A stretch of DNA of 64,000 bases from assembly GCA_043747835.1 (NCBI GenBank), contig JAYTOK010000025.1:1-64000 (forward strand). Direction: 5' to 3'. The DNA is from CADEED01 sp043747835 (GTDB lineage: Bacteria > Pseudomonadota > Gammaproteobacteria > Steroidobacterales > Steroidobacteraceae). Positions within the stretch are counted from its first letter, which is position 1; every line of letters starts with the position of its first letter. Both the position numbers and the translations under genes were made by a program. This document shows positions 25,925 through 34,162 of the stretch, one piece after another. The notes beneath the pieces were generated by a model that saw nothing but the letters and a program-made list of their open reading frames with translations, was not told where the DNA came from and did no database searches.

Positions 25925-28531
25925 CTAGGCGCACCCTGGATCCACTTGGCATGGATCCCGATTTCCGTCGAGTATGATTCGGATTATCTCATAGGCAATT
26001 CCTACCGGCCCAAGCGTACGACCCACGCTGCCGCCGGGAGTCGAAGTTGGTAGCCGCGGCGCGGGCGCAGGCGCCTTTGCTCCGGAAGAAGTTGCTGGAC
26101 CTGACGGCTTCGCTCCCGGCACCGGCGCGGCCGTAGCCGATCCTCTCTTCCCTTCAGGTAGTGTTCGAAGCATGCCTTCGCCCTTGGCCTGCTGGCCGGC
26201 GTTCGATTGCGATGGCGACGTCACCTCGTGCACATCAACCTTACCGTCCGTCTTCACTGTAGTCACATCAGCGCGCTGATTTGAAGCGCTTTGATCACCG
26301 GTCACCGTTCTCAATGACTGATTGTAGTGAACGCTCTTCGCCTCACCAGATGCAACCTTTTGCTGGCCTCGCGTAACGCTCTCGTCCGCGTGTGCTTGCC
26401 CATTCGGGCCGTTTGTCTTCTGAGGCGTCCCGTGAATCGTGCAGGTGGACGCGCCGTCAGGGCATTGCGCGCGACCCGTCGGATCGATGGCATTGACTGG
26501 GTTGTTCCCGACATACGCATACAGGTTGAAGTCATCCGCGTAGAAGATCGGATCCGTCTGCAGAAACCGCCCAAGCTTCGGCGAATACATCCTCGCCTTG
26601 TAGTAGTTGAGCCCCAGCTCTTTCAGCCACGTCTGCCCGGTGAATCCAAACCGATCTGCGTTCCCCGCCGCCGGTATTCCGTACGGGTCATACGAGTTCT
26701 TGGCGAGCATCGCGCCCGAACTACCCGCCTGCCCGATGACGCTCCCCTGGTGATCCGCGAACAGGTAACGGAGATCGCCTGATCCGACGCTGCTGCCGTT
26801 GTATTGCACCCAAGGCTCATCGACCTGATCGCCATGCACGTAGCGACGCGTCAACGATCCGTTGACGTACTCCCCAACCAACGCATCGCCGTCATAGGAG
26901 AACTGCGTCGTCGTCCCGTCGACGGAGATCTGAGCGAGCCGCCCGAGCGTGTCGTAAGCCAGCGCCGAGGCCTTGCTGCCACCCGTCTCGACGAGACGAT
27001 TCTCCATGTCGTACCGGTAAGTCACGCCGCCGTCGGCAACGAGGTTGGCTTTGGCGTCGTACGAAACCGGATTGCCGTTGATTGATCTGTATTGATTGAG
27101 CCCGTTCGGGACGTAAGTTCCGGTCCGGTTGGCCACCTCACGGAAGTTGTATTGACCGTTCCCCTGAACCAATTGCCGGATCTGTCCCGCAGGGTTGTAC
27201 TGAAAGATGTTCTCGAGCGAATCCGCGGCATTGGGGAAGCTCTGCCGGAATCTGTCCAGTCGACCCGCGTTGTCCCTCAGGTAGGTAGTCGTCATTCCTT
27301 CCGGCCTGACAATGCCGAGACGACCGCCATCACTCGCATACGTGACCGACAGCAGCAACGAGGTCATCGAGTCGGGCGATGCGGCAGTCGACGACGACAC
27401 GGAGTTGACGCGATTCAATCCGTCGAAGCCGTATTCGAAGAAGAATCCTTCGGGATGCGTGACGCGAGTGCGATTGCCATTGGCATCGTGTCGGTAGGAG
27501 ATCGCTCGCGAATTCCCACTCATGGTGGAGGTTCGGACGACCAGCTCTCCAAAGCCGTTGTACTGGTTCGATTCCCCCCGCCCCATGTCACCGCCAAATC
27601 GCGAGTGCAGCATGAGACCGCGCAAGTCGTAGTCGTAGTGGATGTCCTGCATCGATGCGTCGGAGAAGTCCTTGGAGATCGGTCGATTGAGACGGTCGTA
27701 CGCGTAGAGGATTGTCGACCCGTCACGCTTGCGTTCCGTGACCAGGTTTCCGTTGTTGTCGTAGGTGTATTCGTTGTAGTCGCTCTCGTTGACCGAGCCT
27801 GCCGCCGCAGGATGTGGATAGACGCGCCGAGCCAGCCGGCCGTAACCGTCGTATCGCAGCTCGGTCCGATTGCCGTTCGCATCGGTCTGCGCGCGCAACT
27901 GCCGATGGCTGTACGTGTTGCTCACATAGGCTTGCTGAAGACCAGCGACGCCCACCGCCCGATCTTCGCGCCCCAACTGATCCAGCGCGTCGTAGGTGTA
28001 GCGCGTGATGCGATCAGCGCCATTCGCGCCTTGCGGCCCTAGCGCGCACGCATCCGCGGGAGGCGCTCCGAATGCCGCCGGATTCATCCGGACGGCACTG
28101 CACTCCACGAGATTGTTCAGGCCGTAGCTGAACTGCACGAGCGACTCGATCGTGCCATCCGTGCCGCGAACGATCTCCGCTGACTTGCGACCGAGGCCGT
28201 CGTACATGAACTCTGTCGAAATCGAGATCGCGAATGCCGAGCCGTTGCCCCAGGTCTGCGGCGTGACGGATTCGTCGAGCCACGCGCCGAGCTCGCCCCG
28301 CTCGATCCGCGTCAGAAACCCGCGCGCGTCATAAGTGTTTCGCGTTGCAAGGTACCGGAGGGGGCCACTGCCGTCCGGATCGGGCGCGATCGTTCCGGTG
28401 ACCTGCCCGGCCACGTTGTATCGAATCGCGGGCGTATAGGCTCGTTCCGTCTGCAGTGCGAACGCGGCCATTGGTGAGACGAGCAGCGCAAGCGTCAGGC
28501 CGATTCGGGTGGTTAGATTCGAGGTCTTCAT
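25925..28531 (-). CDS. Exported Rhs-core protein with variable C-terminal tip
   Basis: 868 residues from the ATG at 28531 (AGGGG 7 bases upstream). A signal peptide (about 1-25, LALLVSPMAAFA) is followed by many YD repeats such as YDARGFLTRIE and YDGYGRLARRV. The Rhs core ends with RFGFTGQTWLKELGLNYYKA, LGRFLQTDPI and NNPVNAIDPTG near residue 686. Beyond it lie 182 residues unlike the repeats: RADVTTV..KVDVHEVTS loosely recalls a nuclease fold, then a Pro/Ala/Ser-rich linker and a hydrophobic end. Continues the repeat array of the upstream protein, 11 bases after its stop. Confidence 0.85.
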   Translation of the reverse strand: MKTSNLTTRIGLTLALLVSPMAAFALQTERAYTPAIRYNVAGQVTGTIAPDPDGSGPLRYLATRNTYDARGFLTRIERGELGAWLDESVTPQTWGNGSAFAISISTEFMYDGLGRKSAEIVRGTDGTIESLVQFSYGLNNLVECSAVRMNPAAFGAPPADACALGPQGANGADRITRYTYDALDQLGREDRAVGVAGLQQAYVSNTYSHRQLRAQTDANGNRTELRYDGYGRLARRVYPHPAAAGSVNESDYNEYTYDNNGNLVTERKRDGSTILYAYDRLNRPISKDFSDASMQDIHYDYDLRGLMLHSRFGGDMGRGESNQYNGFGELVVRTSTMSGNSRAISYRHDANGNRTRVTHPEGFFFEYGFDGLNRVNSVSSSTAASPDSMTSLLLSVTYASDGGRLGIVRPEGMTTTYLRDNAGRLDRFRQSFPNAADSLENIFQYNPAGQIRQLVQGNGQYNFREVANRTGTYVPNGLNQYRSINGNPVSYDAKANLVADGGVTYRYDMENRLVETGGSKASALAYDTLGRLAQISVDGTTTQFSYDGDALVGEYVNGSLTRRYVHGDQVDEPWVQYNGSSVGSGDLRYLFADHQGSVIGQAGSSGAMLAKNSYDPYGIPAAGNADRFGFTGQTWLKELGLNYYKARMYSPKLGRFLQTDPIFYADDFNLYAYVGNNPVNAIDPTGRAQCPDGASTCTIHGTPQKTNGPNGQAHADESVTRGQQKVASGEAKSVHYNQSLRTVTGDQSASNQRADVTTVKTDGKVDVHEVTSPSQSNAGQQAKGEGMLRTLPEGKRGSATAAPVPGAKPSGPATSSGAKAPAPAPRLPTSTPGGSVGRTLGPVGIAYEIIRIILDGNRDPCQVDPGCA

Positions 28532-28542
28532 CGTTCGCCCCT

Positions 28543-30468
28543 TCACTGGCAAGTGCTCAGGTTGGCCTTCGGCTGCGTGACACCTATCTGATTGCCGTAG
28601 ATGTCGTACTGGTAGCAGGTGCGGCGTACGTTGCCCGACGGGTCCGTGACCGTCGTGCCGGTCAGCAGCAGATTGTCGTGGTCGTACTCGAAGCGAGTCA
28701 CGACCTCGTCATTCGCGGCGCATCCGGAACCCGTGAAGTTGCTGTTGATGCAGGAGCGCTGCGCGACCTTCATCCAGATCGGAGTGCCCTCGACTTTGCT
28801 AGAGCCGCCGCTGAAGAATCGCGCGCGCTTCTGCGCATATTCGTATCGCGTCTGCGCCACGAAGCCGACCTTGTTGGCAGGCGACGTGATCGTCTCGAGC
28901 TGCCCCGACTGCGCGTGATACCGAAGCCGGGTCACGTTGCCGTCAGCATCGTGAACGGCCGTCGGCTGGTTGCAGGTCGCGCGTGTCTGCGCGGTGCAGT
29001 CCACGGTGTAGGCGTACTGGATGTGGTCGCGAAGCGCCCCGTTGACGCTCAGCCTCAGTCGCAAGAGATTTCCCCGGTAGTACTCATATGTTTCGGGCGG
29101 ACCCGTGAGCTTTTCGAATCGGCTCGGAAAGTTGCGCGCGCTGAGTTCGAAGTGAACCAGCCCATCTTCTGTCTCTGCGTACGAGAGCAGGTCGCGAGCG
29201 CCCTGCACCGAGTTCGGCGAGATCAACACGCGGTTGATTCCTCCGCCGAACCCGAAATTGAAGTACGACCCTCCCTGGTAGGGCGACAACGTCGTGTATC
29301 CGATGCTCTTGTTGATGTGAGTGGCGGAAGTGACGGCACCGGCCGTCTGCGCACGAAGGTTCCAGAAGCCTCCCAGGCTGCTGTTGTTCGTGATGAAAAG
29401 GTTTTTGTATTCGTAGGTGTAGTGCGGTTGCGTACTGCCCGGCGGAGTGACGCGAATCAGCCGCGGAGAGAACTCGCGTCCCGGTGTATATCCGGGCACG
29501 ACGTTGGCACCTTCGTAAGCCAGGTCGTAGGCGCGGAAGTCGAATTTCGCAATGGCGCCGCTGGGCAGCGTCACCGTCGACTGGCTGTCTCCCAGGTAGA
29601 AAGTGCGTGGCGATGCGGCCGGCCAGCCGAACGTCACGGTCGGCCAGGAGTTCGTCAGCGAACAGGTGCTTGCCGCGGGCGCGCAGTACTCGACAGAGTT
29701 GTTGATGGCTTTGATGTGGCGCGGATTGCGGTTCGACCATCCGGACTGAAACGAAGTCTGATTCGGCGGCGGCGCCTGGGTGAGATTCGGATTCTCGGGT
29801 TTGTCCAATGGGCGGTGATCCGGCTCGTACAAATACTTGAGCTGGAATCCAGTGTTTGTCCGCACACTCTGCAGACCGAGCACATCGATGCTGATGGTGA
29901 ACCCCGTCGGGTATACGATCTCTTTCATCAACCCGGTCGCCCCGGCGGCCGCATTCGCCGCGCGCAGGAACTTCACGACCGTTCCGTCGGGCTTGGTCCA
30001 CGCAAGCTCGTCGTTGTTGGAGACGAGCGAATGCCGTTCGTCGCCGACGGGCGTGTACGTGTAAGGCGGCGCCAGGTTGTGGAAGTTCGGAACGTACTGC
30101 CCTTGCGAGAGGACGCGAAAGTCCGCCGAATCCGCAAAGTCGGAGAGACGGAACACGGTGGGAATCGAATACCCCGGGGTGGTCGACAATTGAACGACGC
30201 GGGTTTCCGCCCAGAACTTGTCGGCGTAGCCAAAGTTGTGCACGAAATTCAGTTCGTTCGCGTGAACTGAAATGCTGTGGGAAAGACCCATGGCACCGCC
30301 GATGCCGACCGTGGCGAGACTCTGGGTGACCTGACCGGTCGCGACGTTGACCTTGAACTTGTCGATCGTCTCGATCTTGGGTCGCTCGACGCTGACGGCG
30401 TGCGCCGATGGCGGCGCGGCGACGACCAGGCAAACCAGGATCGCAATACCTGAGAGTGAACGATTCAT
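28543..30468 (-). CDS. Exported YD-repeat protein, N-terminal half of an Rhs system
   Basis: 641 residues from the ATG at 30468. Signal peptide (MNRSLSGIAILVCLVVAAPPSAHA), then an N-terminal beta-rich region of the type found in front of Rhs shells (TIDKFKVNVATGQVTQSL, LGDSQSTVTLPSGAI), then YD repeats toward the end (VTRLRYHAQSGQLETI, TCYQYDIYGNQIGVTQ). It stops after a complete repeat. The next protein starts with its own signal peptide and goes on with repeats, so one shell seems to be divided between two exported chains. It has no core motif or toxin tip of its own. Confidence 0.8.
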   Translation of the reverse strand: MNRSLSGIAILVCLVVAAPPSAHAVSVERPKIETIDKFKVNVATGQVTQSLATVGIGGAMGLSHSISVHANELNFVHNFGYADKFWAETRVVQLSTTPGYSIPTVFRLSDFADSADFRVLSQGQYVPNFHNLAPPYTYTPVGDERHSLVSNNDELAWTKPDGTVVKFLRAANAAAGATGLMKEIVYPTGFTISIDVLGLQSVRTNTGFQLKYLYEPDHRPLDKPENPNLTQAPPPNQTSFQSGWSNRNPRHIKAINNSVEYCAPAASTCSLTNSWPTVTFGWPAASPRTFYLGDSQSTVTLPSGAIAKFDFRAYDLAYEGANVVPGYTPGREFSPRLIRVTPPGSTQPHYTYEYKNLFITNNSSLGGFWNLRAQTAGAVTSATHINKSIGYTTLSPYQGGSYFNFGFGGGINRVLISPNSVQGARDLLSYAETEDGLVHFELSARNFPSRFEKLTGPPETYEYYRGNLLRLRLSVNGALRDHIQYAYTVDCTAQTRATCNQPTAVHDADGNVTRLRYHAQSGQLETITSPANKVGFVAQTRYEYAQKRARFFSGGSSKVEGTPIWMKVAQRSCINSNFTGSGCAANDEVVTRFEYDHDNLLLTGTTVTDPSGNVRRTCYQYDIYGNQIGVTQPKANLSTCQ

Positions 30469-30479
30469 GATTCGCGACC

Positions 30480-31241
30480 TCATGGAAAGAAGGCGACGGA
30501 GCTGCAGACGCCCGCGGGAGAACACGCCTTCACCCAGCGGGGCTGGTTCGCGTTCTGATTGTTGATGGGGCAGGCGACGTGGGCGATCGGGCTCACGACC
30601 GTCTGCTCGGCGCCCGCGGTGTCCCGCACGATGTAGTTAGCGGCGCCTTCCACCGGGTTCCAGGTCGCGCGCCACACGCAGTTCGCGGTGTGGATCTTCG
30701 CGAGATTGGTGGGCGGTGGAAGCAACGGCGGCGGCGTGACGACGACCGTCACTCCATTGGCGCCAGTCGTGAAGCCGCTGCAATCGCTGCTCGAGCAGGC
30801 GCGCACCCGATAGTAGTAAGTCGTGTTGTTGGGCTTGCCCACGAAGGACGTCGTTCGTGCGGATGCGTTGTGCACGCGCGTCGACGTCGAGAAAGCCGGG
30901 CTCGTCGATTCGTAGAGCTCGTACGTCAGCACCGCCCCCGCCGCCGCGCCCCAACTGATCGAATAGTCTCCGGTGCTGCTGGACGTCGGGACGGAGATCG
31001 AAGCCGGAGCCGACGTCGGACTCACGGCGACATCGGTCAGTTGCGTTCGATTGCCGGCCGGATCCAGCGTGTACGTCGTGGCGATCCGGTTGTCGTGGGT
31101 GACGACGCGCAGGCGTCCGAGCGCGTCGTATTCGTAGGAAGTCGTCGCGCCTGGCGCGACCGATCCCGTGAGTGTGGAAAGTGCGGTCATCGCGGCCAAC
31201 GCAAACGCGCGGCCGAAGACTCGCGAATGAGCAGACGACAT
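30480..31241 (-). CDS. Exported protein with one YD repeat and fibronectin-like domains
   Basis: 253 residues with a strong ribosome site (AAGGAGG) before the ATG. Signal peptide, then a single YD repeat pair (YEYDALGRLRVVTHDN, TYTLDPAGNRTQL), a fibronectin type III-like domain (YSISWGAAAGAVLTYELYES, TYYYRVRAC), a proline linker, and a partial second one (WRATWNPVEGAANYIVRD) with cysteine pairs at the end. First gene of the Rhs cluster; 11 bases separate its stop from the next ATG. Likely an accessory or adhesive part of the exported Rhs assembly. Confidence 0.75.
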   Translation of the reverse strand: MSSAHSRVFGRAFALAAMTALSTLTGSVAPGATTSYEYDALGRLRVVTHDNRIATTYTLDPAGNRTQLTDVAVSPTSAPASISVPTSSSTGDYSISWGAAAGAVLTYELYESTSPAFSTSTRVHNASARTTSFVGKPNNTTYYYRVRACSSSDCSGFTTGANGVTVVVTPPPLLPPPTNLAKIHTANCVWRATWNPVEGAANYIVRDTAGAEQTVVSPIAHVACPINNQNANQPRWVKACSPAGVCSSVAFFP

Positions 31242-31508
31242 GATTCCTCCTTGAATCCAGTCGAGCCGTTATGCGAAATCGGTTTACCGAACTACTGTGC
31301 CGGGCTTCCGTGAAAATGGACTCTCGCGTTTGTTGCCGGAATCACGCGAAACGCGACTTTCTGGTCGAAACGCGGGCATTCGCACCCATCGGGCGCGGGA
31401 ACGCATGGCCCGTGGGCCACCCCGGTTTTTCGCGGTCAAAACGCCCTGAGAACGGTAGTGGGTCAGTTTGGATTTGACTGACTGGGGCCCTACATGCAGG
31501 GTTCGCGA

Positions 31509-31739
31509 ATGATCAAACCGAAGAAGCCGCCACGCGATGCGAACCAGCTTGCGAAGCTGATTACCGGGATCGCCACTGGTGAAGAGCCATTACCGCAAGA
31601 GAACGACGGTAAAGACCCTTCAGCGGTGGCTCTAGGCCGTAAAGGCGGCCTGAAGGGCGGAGCAGCCCGCGCCGCGTCCCTCACCAAAGCCCGCCGCTCG
31701 GAAATCGCCAAGAAGGCGGCGAAGAAGCGTTGGGGCTAA
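31509..31739 (+). CDS. IS passenger: small lysine/alanine-rich protein
   Basis: 76 residues from the ATG at 31509 (an earlier start at 31494 is possible). The N-terminus PKKPPRDANQLAKLITGIATGE is followed by an acidic linker and a basic tail GRKGGLKGGAARAASLTKARR..AKKAAKKRWG that looks like a nucleic-acid-binding tail (histone-like). Such small proteins recur next to transposases and in phage regions; function unknown. Confidence 0.6.
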   Translation: MIKPKKPPRDANQLAKLITGIATGEEPLPQENDGKDPSAVALGRKGGLKGGAARAASLTKARRSEIAKKAAKKRWG

Positions 31740-31748
31740 TTTCATAGC

Positions 31749-31805
31749 CATACCTTCCATTTCATAACGGCGGTATGTAATATCCTGACCTCACACAGAG
31801 GTCAG
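31749..31805 (+). promoter_or_regulatory. Promoter/operator region of the second passenger gene
   Basis: A perfect 8-base inverted repeat (31785-31792 CTGACCTC, 31798-31805 GAGGTCAG, 5-base loop) ends just before the ATG at 31807 and contains the only Shine-Dalgarno-like GAGG. A second repeat, CATACC/GGTATG at 31749 and 31772, surrounds an AT-rich stretch with TATGTAATAT as a possible -10 region. This suggests control by an operator or by a hairpin hiding the ribosome site. Confidence 0.4.
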
Positions 31806-31806
31806 A

Positions 31807-32214
31807 ATGAAAGACATCGTCATTACGCCCGCAGATCGCGCGAAATGGATGAAGGAGGAGGAAGACGTCCTCCTCCAGATCACCAAGCTGCAATCGCGTC
31901 TGTTGAACATTCGTCGGAAGCGCGAACTCGCAGACTTGGTCAGCAACGGCGATGCAGAGGCCGAAGCGCTGGACCAGCGTGGATCTGATTTTTCCCTTCA
32001 GCCCACTCCCCTCGCGGAGGAGTCCTTCGGCGCAGCGCTGGAGCGAATCGCGAAGTCAGCTTCTGAGCCGATATCGAAAGCAGAGCTTAAAAAGCGCCTT
32101 GCCCGCGCAGGGCACGATAAAGGCAATACGCCGCAGTTCTACACCACCCTGAAGCGCCTCAAGGACAAGACGAGGATTGCGGTGCTCCCAGATGGGAGGG
32201 TGTGGAAGCCATGA
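31807..32214 (+). CDS. IS passenger: coiled coil plus winged-helix-like protein
   Basis: 135 residues. The first half is a charged helix (WMKEEEDVLLQITKLQSRLL) likely to form a coiled coil. The second half (PISKAELKKRLARAG, then FYTTLKRLKDKTRIAVLPDGRVW) has the spacing of a winged-helix DNA-binding domain with a beta-wing. With the inverted repeats at its 5' end this may be a self-regulating DNA-binding protein of the element. Not a named family. Confidence 0.6.
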   Translation: MKDIVITPADRAKWMKEEEDVLLQITKLQSRLLNIRRKRELADLVSNGDAEAEALDQRGSDFSLQPTPLAEESFGAALERIAKSASEPISKAELKKRLARAGHDKGNTPQFYTTLKRLKDKTRIAVLPDGRVWKP

Positions 32215-32460
32215 TTTCTCAGCTCGCAAAAGATCAGGGCCCCGTGAGGGGCCCCAAGTGCGCCATGTTCACCAAGCGCGCCCGTAGAGCCGTGGCGGGG
32301 AGGTGGTACATGTTATAGCCGTTAACTGAGCTAATCCCGGGGGTCGCGTTGGCGCGCGGCCTCTGGGCTCTTAGCTCGCGCTCATCCTAGCGCATAACAA
32401 AACCATATCAAAATGACCTTTATGCTTGACCGCTCAGGCAGGCATGAGTATGCTTGTCCC
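32215..32460. other. Spacer before the transposase with terminator-like hairpin
   Basis: 246 bases. At 32237-32254 a 7-base stem (GGGCCCC/GGGGCCC, loop GTGA) lies just after the passenger gene and may be a terminator, though it has no U-tract. The stretch 32285-32345 has a tRNA D-arm-like string on the reverse strand but cannot fold as a tRNA. AACAAAACCATATCAAAATGACC near 32395-32420 is AT-rich and could hold the transposase promoter. Confidence 0.4.
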
Positions 32461-33291
32461 ATGAACAAGTTGAGCACCAAAGACCGCGCCCGAATCCTCG
32501 CCTGCCTCGTCGAAGGCAGCAGTATCCGCGCCACGGTGCGCATGACGGGCTTCGCGAAGAACACCATCGTTAAGCTTCTGGCCGATGTCGGCGCGGCGTG
32601 CGCGGACGCGCATGACAAGCTCGTGCGCAATCTCGACTGCAAGCGCGTTCAGGCCGATGAAATTTGGTCGTTCGTCTACTCCAAGCAGGCGAACGTGCGC
32701 CGCGCAAAGGCCGCTCCCGTGAACGCTGGCGATGCGTGGACTTGGACCGGCATGTGCGCCGATACGAAGCTGATGATTTCCTACGCTGTCGGTGACCGCA
32801 CGGCGGGAATGGCGCATGCGTTCGTGTTCGACATGGCGAGCCGCCTCAAGCATCGCGTCCAGCTAACCACTGACGGCAACAAGCTCTATGTGCATGCCGT
32901 GGAAGGCGCGTTCGGCGGCGATGTCGATTATGCGATCTTAGAAAAAATCTACGGTGCCAAGCGTGAGGGGGCGACGCGTTACAGCCCCCCGGAGTGCATA
33001 GGAGTCCGTGTTAGCCCCCAGTGGGGCGAGCCGGACCCTTCGCACATCAATACGTCATTTGTTGAGCGTCAAAATCTGACGATGCGAATGAGCATGCGCC
33101 GTTTTACCCGGCTAACTAACGGGTTCTCTAAGAAGATGGAAAATCACTACTACGCTGTTGCGTTGCACTTCATGTATTACAACTTCTGCCGCATTCACCA
33201 GACGCTACGCATTACCCCCGCGATGGCTGCTGGAATTTCGGATCGTGTCTGGGATCTTGAAGACATCGCCGCACTAGCAGACGGAGAATAA
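32461..33291 (+). CDS. IS1-family-type DDE transposase
   Basis: 276 residues in one frame (no IS1-style frameshift). An N-terminal helix-turn-helix (ILACLVEGSSIRATVRMTGFAKNTIVKLL) is followed by the catalytic core: first acidic residue in RVQADEIWSFVYSKQ, second in LTTDGNKLYV, and a third acidic residue possibly in SFVERQNLTMRMSMRRFTRL, then the end region HYYAVALHFMYYNFCRIH. It matches the large group annotated as IS1 family transposases. Complete and apparently functional, within an element that has perfect ends. Confidence 0.9.
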   Translation: MNKLSTKDRARILACLVEGSSIRATVRMTGFAKNTIVKLLADVGAACADAHDKLVRNLDCKRVQADEIWSFVYSKQANVRRAKAAPVNAGDAWTWTGMCADTKLMISYAVGDRTAGMAHAFVFDMASRLKHRVQLTTDGNKLYVHAVEGAFGGDVDYAILEKIYGAKREGATRYSPPECIGVRVSPQWGEPDPSHINTSFVERQNLTMRMSMRRFTRLTNGFSKKMENHYYAVALHFMYYNFCRIHQTLRITPAMAAGISDRVWDLEDIAALADGE

Positions 33292-33293
33292 AA

Positions 33294-33581
33294 ATGGCTT
33301 CTTACAAAAACGAAACTTTCGAAGGCAAATCAATCACCCTTGACGGGAATGAGTACATCGACTGTCATTTCAAGCTCTGCAACATGATCTATGCCGGTGG
33401 TGAGTGCACCTTTAGCGGCAACGGCGTCAATCACAACTGCACATGGACTCTCAGCCAAAACGCCGGAAGAACCATTCTGTTCCTGGCCGGGCTTTACAAG
33501 ATGGGCGCGACCAACCTCATTGAGAACACCTTCGAACTTATTAGAGGCAAACCAATGAGCGGCGGGATGACTGTCCAATAA
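33294..33581 (+). CDS. IS passenger: small protein of unknown function
   Basis: 95 residues starting 2 bases after the transposase stop, hence co-transcribed. It opens with beta-like segments (FEGKSITLDGNEYIDCHFKL, GGECTFSGNGVNHNCTW), which recall short pentapeptide/beta-helix turns, then a hydrophobic helix (TILFLAGLY). Lower GC content than the chromosome genes around the element. Family not recognised. Confidence 0.6.
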   Translation: MASYKNETFEGKSITLDGNEYIDCHFKLCNMIYAGGECTFSGNGVNHNCTWTLSQNAGRTILFLAGLYKMGATNLIENTFELIRGKPMSGGMTVQ

Positions 33582-33657
33582 AAAGCACGCCTTTTCACTG
33601 CATTGAATATCATTTCTTTCGATTTGAAGTTCCATAAAACCTCATCGGTGGTTAGGT

Positions 33658-33969
33658 ATGTCAGATCACGGGTTAAAGAATGTGGAAGCGTTTGAACGGA
33701 TGGTCGCTTTTTGCTTTAAGGGAATGTCTAGGCCAAGCCTCGGCGGGCGGTTTTACACGTTCGCAAAGATCGATCCAGTGCAGGCTGTTTGGTATTACGG
33801 AGCTGAATGTTCCAAGTGCAAACGCACCACCCCAGCCTTCAAGGACTCTTCTAACGGGAAGCTCGGGAACGTTTTCTTGGGGCCCGGCGGGCTTCACCTG
33901 ACTTGCCGATTTTGTTCTTCAAAGATTGAGGCGAGCGCGCCGGAAGTGATCGCGTTTCAGTGGGTTTAA
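33658..33969 (+). CDS. IS passenger: zinc-ribbon-like small protein
   Basis: 103 residues. Two cysteine pairs, ECSKCKR and CRFCSS, about 38 residues apart, would form a zinc ribbon; the loop holds FLGPGGLHLTC. The N-terminal part (LKNVEAFERMVAFCFKG) looks helical. Last gene of the element, ending about 75 bases before its right inverted repeat. Family not recognised; possibly a nucleic-acid-binding accessory or cargo gene. Confidence 0.55.
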   Translation: MSDHGLKNVEAFERMVAFCFKGMSRPSLGGRFYTFAKIDPVQAVWYYGAECSKCKRTTPAFKDSSNGKLGNVFLGPGGLHLTCRFCSSKIEASAPEVIAFQWV

Positions 33970-34162
33970 TCGAATCTGGAATCGCGCCGAATTCGCGCGG
34001 ATCTACAATTTTGGTCATTTCAGGGTCTCCAAAGACAAGTGGCTCAAACTGACCCACTACCCTGAGAACCCTGTCTTTGGCGTTTAACCGCCCATCTGTT
34101 ACCCTGCGCGCCCCTTCGACCCGGCTGAAGCGCCCTCCTTCCCCGCTAAGCCCTTGAGCAAC

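Larger units (their letters stand above)
31446..34069. mobile_element. IS1-family-like element with passenger genes
   Basis: The element proper is 31454-34061 (2608 bp). Its ends are perfect 17-base inverted repeats, GGTAGTGGGTCAGTTTG at 31454-31470 and its complement at 34045-34061, and both sides are flanked by the direct repeat CTGAGAAC (31446-31453 and 34062-34069), an 8-bp target duplication as expected for IS1 family elements. It carries a DDE transposase and four small genes, all on the + strand, so it is larger than a classical IS1 (under 1 kb). It inserted in the spacer between the Rhs cluster and typA. Perfect ends suggest recent transposition. Confidence 0.9.

Noticed and set aside
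32285..32345. tRNA-like string on the reverse strand (GGGATTAGCTCAGTTAACGG) inside the IS element
   Set aside because: It resembles a D-arm, but no matching acceptor stem, anticodon arm or T-loop follows, so it is at most a remnant.
34028..34080. CCAAAGACA inside the IS end and TGTCTTTGG just outside it
   Set aside because: Only 9 bases match and one copy lies beyond the target duplication, so it is not part of the element ends.
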